A stretch of DNA of 8,450 bases from Candidatus Omnitrophota bacterium (GTDB lineage: Bacteria > Omnitrophota > Gorgyraeia > Tantalellales > Tantalellaceae). A model generated the notes under the pieces. It did no database searches. It was not told the DNA's origin and saw only the letters and a list, made by a program, of their open reading frames with translations. Both the position numbers and the translations under genes were made by a program. The DNA is taken from assembly GCA_023142805.1 (NCBI GenBank), contig JAGLIU010000061.1, positions 1 to 8,450 on the forward strand, read 5' to 3'. Position 1 is the stretch's first letter. Each line of letters starts with the position of its first letter. Positions 1-6,400 of this stretch are shown one piece after another.

Positions 1-471
1 CTTTTTCAGGATGAAACTCAGAGAGAACTTGATAGATACGCGGATATGTTGGACATGTTCATTAACCTTGTGAATATTGAACTGACCAATGAGGATTATG
101 ATCTTTTCAAGACTTATAAAAAAGACTTTTCGTTGGAAGAGGTGGTTGATTTTGTGAGGATGTTGGCATCCAGATATAATCTCAATTGCGATATGTACGA
201 GATTCCTATAGATGTTCGAGAAAATATCCCGAACATGATCAACTTTTATGAAATAGCTATGAAGAGGGATGAAGCCCTCATAGATAATACATTGAAACGT
301 ATGGAAGAAGAAGGCAAATCCAAGAGTGTTTTAATAGCCGGAGGATTTCATACACGCGGGATAAAAGACCTTTTGAAGAAAAAAGGAGTATCGTATGTAG
401 TGGTGACTCCCAAAATAACAAAAGATGTAGAGACCCCTTACATAAAAGTATTGACCAACCAAAGAACGTCT
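1..471 (+). other. N-terminal module, end of a possible Tiki/TraB/ChaN-like domain
   Basis: This is a protein domain inside the large CDS, cut by the window edge. The visible part is a run of charged helices (residues 1-105), then a hydrophobic strand leading into GGFHT (340-354, residues 114-118), a helix rich in Leu and Lys, and a second strand (SYVVVTPK). A strand, then GxxH or GGxH, then a helix and a KxG followed by a strand is how the last conserved block of the Tiki/TraB/ChaN superfamily looks. I also recall similar GGFHT modules near the N-termini of long Omnitrophota proteins. The superfamily assignment is an inference by eye. The catalytic residues of such a domain would partly lie upstream, so activity cannot be judged. 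Confidence 0.4.
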
Positions 472-3400
472 CTTGAAGATATTATCACAGAAAATGCTAT
501 GCCCGGTGTGAACGCGATCGCGCCCGCGGAACTCGCGACACAGCCGGTAGTGGGATACTTAATATCAATGTCGTTGAATGCTCCTGCCAGGCTTGAGGAA
601 CTTAACAATGAGATGGCTCCGATCTTAGAAAAGGTTTCAGGATCTCGTTCACCTCTTGAAAAGGCTGAAGAAACTTTCCAGGAAATGGTAGACGCGCTTA
701 TAAGCGCGAAAGTGGATAAATGGGCGGAAGAAGCTGATCCTGAAGTATGGCAGAAGGCTTTAGAAAAAAAGGAAGAGGTTATAGCCTCTTTCATTCACGC
801 GTATGAAGCGGCAAGAGCATATGTGCTTTATTCGAATTATTCTGAAGAAGAGACAAAATGGATAGCGGAAAGATATGATGGAAGAGAGAATTTGCCCGCG
901 CCATTGGTTGACGCTATAAAAGAAGCGTTTGAGAAGAAGTGGGGCAGTGTAGGTGAATACGCGATGGCTATAACGGCAGGCGCTCCCTTGAACGGACCTC
1001 AGGTGGATTTATATGATGAACTTCTAAGGGAAAGTTTTTCCCCTAATGGCAGGACGAAAGGGTGGGTAAAAGAAGACTCTATAGAAAGGGCCGGGCTTGT
1101 AATTCAGGTTCATAGCGGTATAGAGGAGCGAAGAGCCAAAAAGAATGATGAGTTGCTTTTACAGGGACAGTCAATTATACCGACTATCAGGATACATCCC
1201 AGTACTTTTAGAGGGCAATTACAAATGCATGTAAGTGAATTGGTATGGTCCGAACTGAGTGAACAGGAAAAAGATATAATTGCTAATCATGAAAGACGGC
1301 ATATAAGAATATTTAGCAAAGTTGGTAAAGCGTATGAACTTTGGCAACAGTACTTGAAGTACGCGGAAAAAGAAAATATACCCCTTGATCAGGAAGATTT
1401 TATTGACAGGATACAATACTGGGCCGGTAGGCTCGGGGAAGAGATCAATATAACCGCCAGTGATTTCCCAAATTCCGATACCAGGGAAATAAGGAAGAAA
1501 GTGGCGAGCATATATACGAACTGGATCATTGCGAAAGTACAGAAAGCGATAGATAACAAAGATGAGGAAGGAATGCGTAAGGCGCTTACAGATGCCTACA
1601 TTCTGGCGTCGGAACATGAGAATAATGACGCTCTTGTTTGGATAGTAAATGCCGCGGGCAGAGAGAGCGAAAACAACGAAAAATTGTTTAGAAACGCTGT
1701 TTATCAGGTGGCAGAATGGTTTCCATTCTGGTTGACATCAAGTTACTATGAAGAAGCAGACTCTAATAGTAAGAATCTTGTTAAAGCCTGGTTCAACGAA
1801 TCTGAATACAGTAAAGAAGTAAGCCCTAAGAATATTGTGTCGGTCATTATGGCCGGTGGTGGAGGGGAAAGGTTAGCTCCTTTAAGTACGAGTGGTACAG
1901 ATGAATCCGAACCTAAACAGGTGGCAAAAATTATAGACAAGCGTTTGGTATCAATGGCAGTTGAAAGGGTTATAGGTGTTCTGGGAGCCGAGAACGTGTA
2001 TATTCAAACTGTTCCGGAGTTAAAAGAGACCATATATCAAGCGTTGAAAGAGGTAAAAGACCTGTATGGAAAGAATGTGAGCAGAGATAATATATTTACC
2101 GAGCCGTATGCTGCCGATACCGCGGGAGCCATAGGGTTCGCGGCGGCAAAATTGATCAGATTGGGACGCGGGGAGGATATAATGTTTGTGCAGACCGCGG
2201 ATCATTATGTCGAGACAAACTCCGGAAAATTTCAAAAGGCCTACATGCTTGCGGCTAAGGTTTCAAAACATAATCCTGTTATGGGGACCATAGGTATAGA
2301 TATGGAAACTATAGGCGCTTCAAGCGAATATGGGTGTATACGTTCCGCGTTCAGCACCAGCTATGACGGGGTAACTACAGTGGATAGTTTTAAGGAGAAA
2401 CCTCCAATCGAGGTAGCCAGGGAAATGCTAGAGGAGGGAGTGACAAGTTATAATAGCGGTATGTATATTATGAGGCCTAGCGTGATCTTGGGTTTGTTCA
2501 ATAGATATGCTCCGGATTATGGTGAAGGCCTTATGATGTTAACAGATCCTGCGACCACAAAAGCTACCGAGGAGTCGATTTTTATCAGTATGGCCAAGTG
2601 GAAAAAAGAAAAGCAAACTCCCAATGGATATGTGGCCGGTTCTATAGACAACGTACTATCGGAATTTTTAGGAGATAATCTTTTTGTAGTAACAGGAGAA
2701 TTTGCCTGGAAAGATATCGGCGGTTACGGATCTATTATGGAGTATTACAGGGAAGACTATTCCGGTGAAGCAAAAGTTTATGACGGGGACAGAAACATAA
2801 TTGTAGGAGAAGAGTTTGATGGTAAGTATTCTCCGGGAGTATTGACCAATAGCTTTGATAATGTGGTTGTAGCGTCTAATCCTAATCACATTACGCTAAA
2901 TGATTGTTCTAATTGTTTGGTGCTTTTAAGAGATAAAGACGTTCAAATAACAATAAGCGGGTTGAAAGATTCGCTTGTAGTCTATAATCCTGAGACTAAG
3001 GCACTTTTGGTAGCGCCTATTAGTGTTGAAGGAAAATCTATTAAGGAAAAATTTGTCGCGACGATAGAAGAGAAACCGGAATTGAGAGGTTATACTACAG
3101 GTCGAGCCGTGGATATAAAGGTAGCTGATAAACTGGCTGTTTTATATAGACAGGGTAAGTACAATACAAAAATATACGAATACGGAACGGGTGTAGGATT
3201 GATCAAGGGGTCACAGGACAGTCAGATCTCCGTAGGGATAGGGTTGGTCGCGATACTCGACGTTCAGGAGCAGTCTGTTCGTATAGATATGAGACCAGGG
3301 ACTATAAATCCGGATTCACCTGAGATCTTTATAGGTGTAAGAGAAGGGGATGTTCGTGTTCCTGTGAATGTGACTTCCAGAGTAGGACAACTTACAAGCC

Positions 3401-6400
3401 GGGAAAGGGTGGGAGATTTTCTTCGTATGATCATCTCCGGTGAGATGAAGATCCCTGACGCTGAAATATATGCTCAGATATACAGAATAGACGATCTCAC
3501 AGCAAAGCAGGAAATAAAAATTATTATAGAAACATATGATCGTTACTTGAAATTAAAGGAAACAATATCTTTGCCGAAATTCGGGACAAGCGGATTGAGG
3601 GGGAGAAATGAAGACCTTAAAGATATTATAGTGTATGCTGTTATGAAAGGAATGATGAAGTATTTTGAAGAATTACATACGCGGACAGAAGAAGATATAC
3701 CCTCCGAGTTTTTGTCGTTTATTAAAGAAGGAGGAATTGAAACAGGGGTTCCTATAGTTCTTGCCGGGGATAACAGGCCATACTCCGAGCAGATGTTAGT
3801 TGCCGCGGCTACGGCTATTCTGGATAACGGGAATGAAGTTGATTATATCGGCAAAGTACCGACTCCCACGGCGGCTTTTTACGGTCTTATTCAGGGTTAT
3901 GCAATGGCGATGGTAACAGGCAGTCATATTCCGATAACGGAGAATGGCATGAAATTCGATCGTGTAAACGGAGAAGTTTGGAAACAAGAGGAACAAAGTA
4001 TTATCGCGAGCGTAAAAGACGTTATGAATGAGGAGTTTCTTAAGACTGACGAAGACTCTTTCTTTGACATATATGGAAATTTTAGGCCGGTAAAAAGTAT
4101 GAACCAGGAAAACGCGGTAATCTTTGAGAAAGCCAAAAAAGAACTAGAGAAAGTAAATCCTAAGGCTGTGGAGTCATATGAAAACCATTTTCTGAACGCG
4201 CTGGGAAGATCTCTGGAAGGCGTAGACATATTGTTTGGTGAACATACGGCCGTGGGTCGGGATATTCTTCCTGATATACTTGAAAAAATGGGCGCGACAA
4301 TAACACGTGTAGGAAGAAAAGACGCTACGAAGGAATTTTTTACTGTCGATACGGAAAATGTAAAACCGGAATATCTCGAATGGGCAAAAGAGCTTCTTCT
4401 GAAACATAAGAAAAAGGTACTTATTACAACGGATGGTGATTCGGATCGTCCGGCGGTATTTTACCTTACGGATGATGGAGAACTCCATTTTATTACAGGA
4501 GATAAATTAGGTGTGCTTGCGGCAATGTTTCTTGAACCTGAGTTTTTTGTCGTGCCGGATACAGCGAATGAAAGTGCTCTCAATCTCTTAAGGGATAGAG
4601 GTTCAAAAGTTGAAACTACCAATGTGGGGTCTCCTTATGTTGATGAAGTCATATACAGCTACAATAAGGGAAAACAAGCTGTTGGATGCGAAAATAACGG
4701 AGGATTTTTTATAGGCTATAGCGGATTTCAGCTTTCCAATGAAAGGATAGAATGGCTTAAAACTTTGCATGCCGATAATGCCGACATTTCAGGTTGGTTT
4801 GACGGTCTTTCAACCAGAGACGCTTTGATTCCTATGATCTTAATGTTACTCGAGGCAAAACGGCAAAACAAATCCGTTGAACAGTTAGTGGAAGATACCT
4901 TTGTCGGGAAATATGGAGGAGAACAGGTCTCGGGACTTGTTGAAAATATAGATGAAAATACAACCCCGGGGTGTGAGATGTACACGCGTGAAATGAGCGC
5001 TCCGATCATGGACAGTTTCAGGGTATATGACAGTGAGGGTACCAAATATGCCGAATCAGTAATGTTCGAAGAAGAGGGAGTACAGTACAGGTATAAAAAA
5101 GAGAAAAAGACTACGACGGAGGACCGCGGGATAGTATATGATAGGGCCGTTGGTGTAAAAAATACATTGGAGAATTATCTCAACAGCGGTAGCGTTTTTA
5201 AGGACGTAGGTATAAGGGGACTTACCTACAAAACGTCCGGTGTTAAATTATACCTGGATAACGGAGAGATAGTTGTATTGCGACCTTCGGGGAATTCCGC
5301 TCAATTTAGAATAATGGCGACTACTCCGACGATCGAACGCAGTAAAGAGATTGTTGCCGCGGGAACAGCTTCGAATACAGGGATACTTGTCAATATTATA
5401 CGTGATTTTGCCGCGGGAGTTTCTCCTGAAGAAGATATTGAACCGTTTGTGCCTACACCGGAAAGAGAAACTTTGGGACAGTATTCGGCATCCGCTCAAG
5501 GTAAAATGACCAGTCAGATCGATCTTGGACAGCTTACCAATAGGACACTTGCTATAGCCCGGAATGTTTATGAGGGGCATTTTTCTGAAAGGCTCGCGGT
5601 TGAGAAAGTAGCTGAAATGATACCTCAGGGCGCGGAAGCACAGGTATTAGCTTATGTAGAATATCTGGATGCCGAAGCCGGATCAAGTGTATTAACAGGC
5701 GTTAATGATAAAGTGTTTGTGAACGCTTTAAGACTTATGCAGTTCGCGGTTCTGGCCAGGTTGCCGATAAAAACGTCTTCTTACCAAGCCCTTTATGATT
5801 GGGGTGGAAATGGCAATAAGGCGTTGCTCGGGATGACAGATATGGGAGGAAAGCCCATTGCTGAACTTTGGAGCAATGTTACCGTTAAATCTGAAAGGAA
5901 CCCGGAAGCGGAGTCAAGGATATCGGGAACAGCGTTGACAGGCTTAACAGCCGCGGCAGTACCCGGAGCTGGCAAGGATATTACACTTAGAGATCTGCTT
6001 GCGGGCAATTCGGCTATGCTTGGCGCGGAACATAAGGAGAAACCGGGATTTGTTAAATCTTTAAGCACGCGTTTTCCTGATGTGGTATATATGGGTTTTA
6101 ACAGGGAAATAAAAAATGTAGGGAAAGTAAAATTTGCTGAGTGGCTTATTGAAGAACGTAAAAATATGGAAAAATTAAAAGCGGCTCTCAGACGAGGGAT
6201 CACAGAGGAAGAGTTCTCGAATTATTTAGAACTTTATGAAGATTGGTCGATTTTTCAGGGTAATAATGAATGGATGCTTAGCCCGGAAGACGTTCGGGTT
6301 AAAAGCATAGTCGAGCAAATGCAAAAGTATATGGATCCAAGCGTAGGTTTGTTTATCTTTGAACACATAGCAAAAAACAGAGCTAATATCGTGAGTGTGC

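Noticed and set aside
46..48. ATG as the start of the large protein
   Set aside because: It lacks a clear ribosome binding site, and the in-frame codons 1-45 continue the same helical module, so the gene very likely starts upstream.
764..779. A7 run followed by GGAAGAGG, possible programmed frameshift site
   Set aside because: The zero frame continues for thousands of codons with recognisable domains, and no conserved alternative frame follows the run.
438..794. Minus-strand open frame of 118 codons
   Set aside because: It lies wholly opposite the conserved giant frame, is Ser/Phe-rich in the manner of an antisense shadow, and shows no domain.
5793..6203. Minus-strand open frame of 136 codons
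   Set aside because: It lies opposite the isomerase domain, whose motifs YDWGG and KPIAELW are real, and has Ser/Pro/Leu-rich shadow composition.
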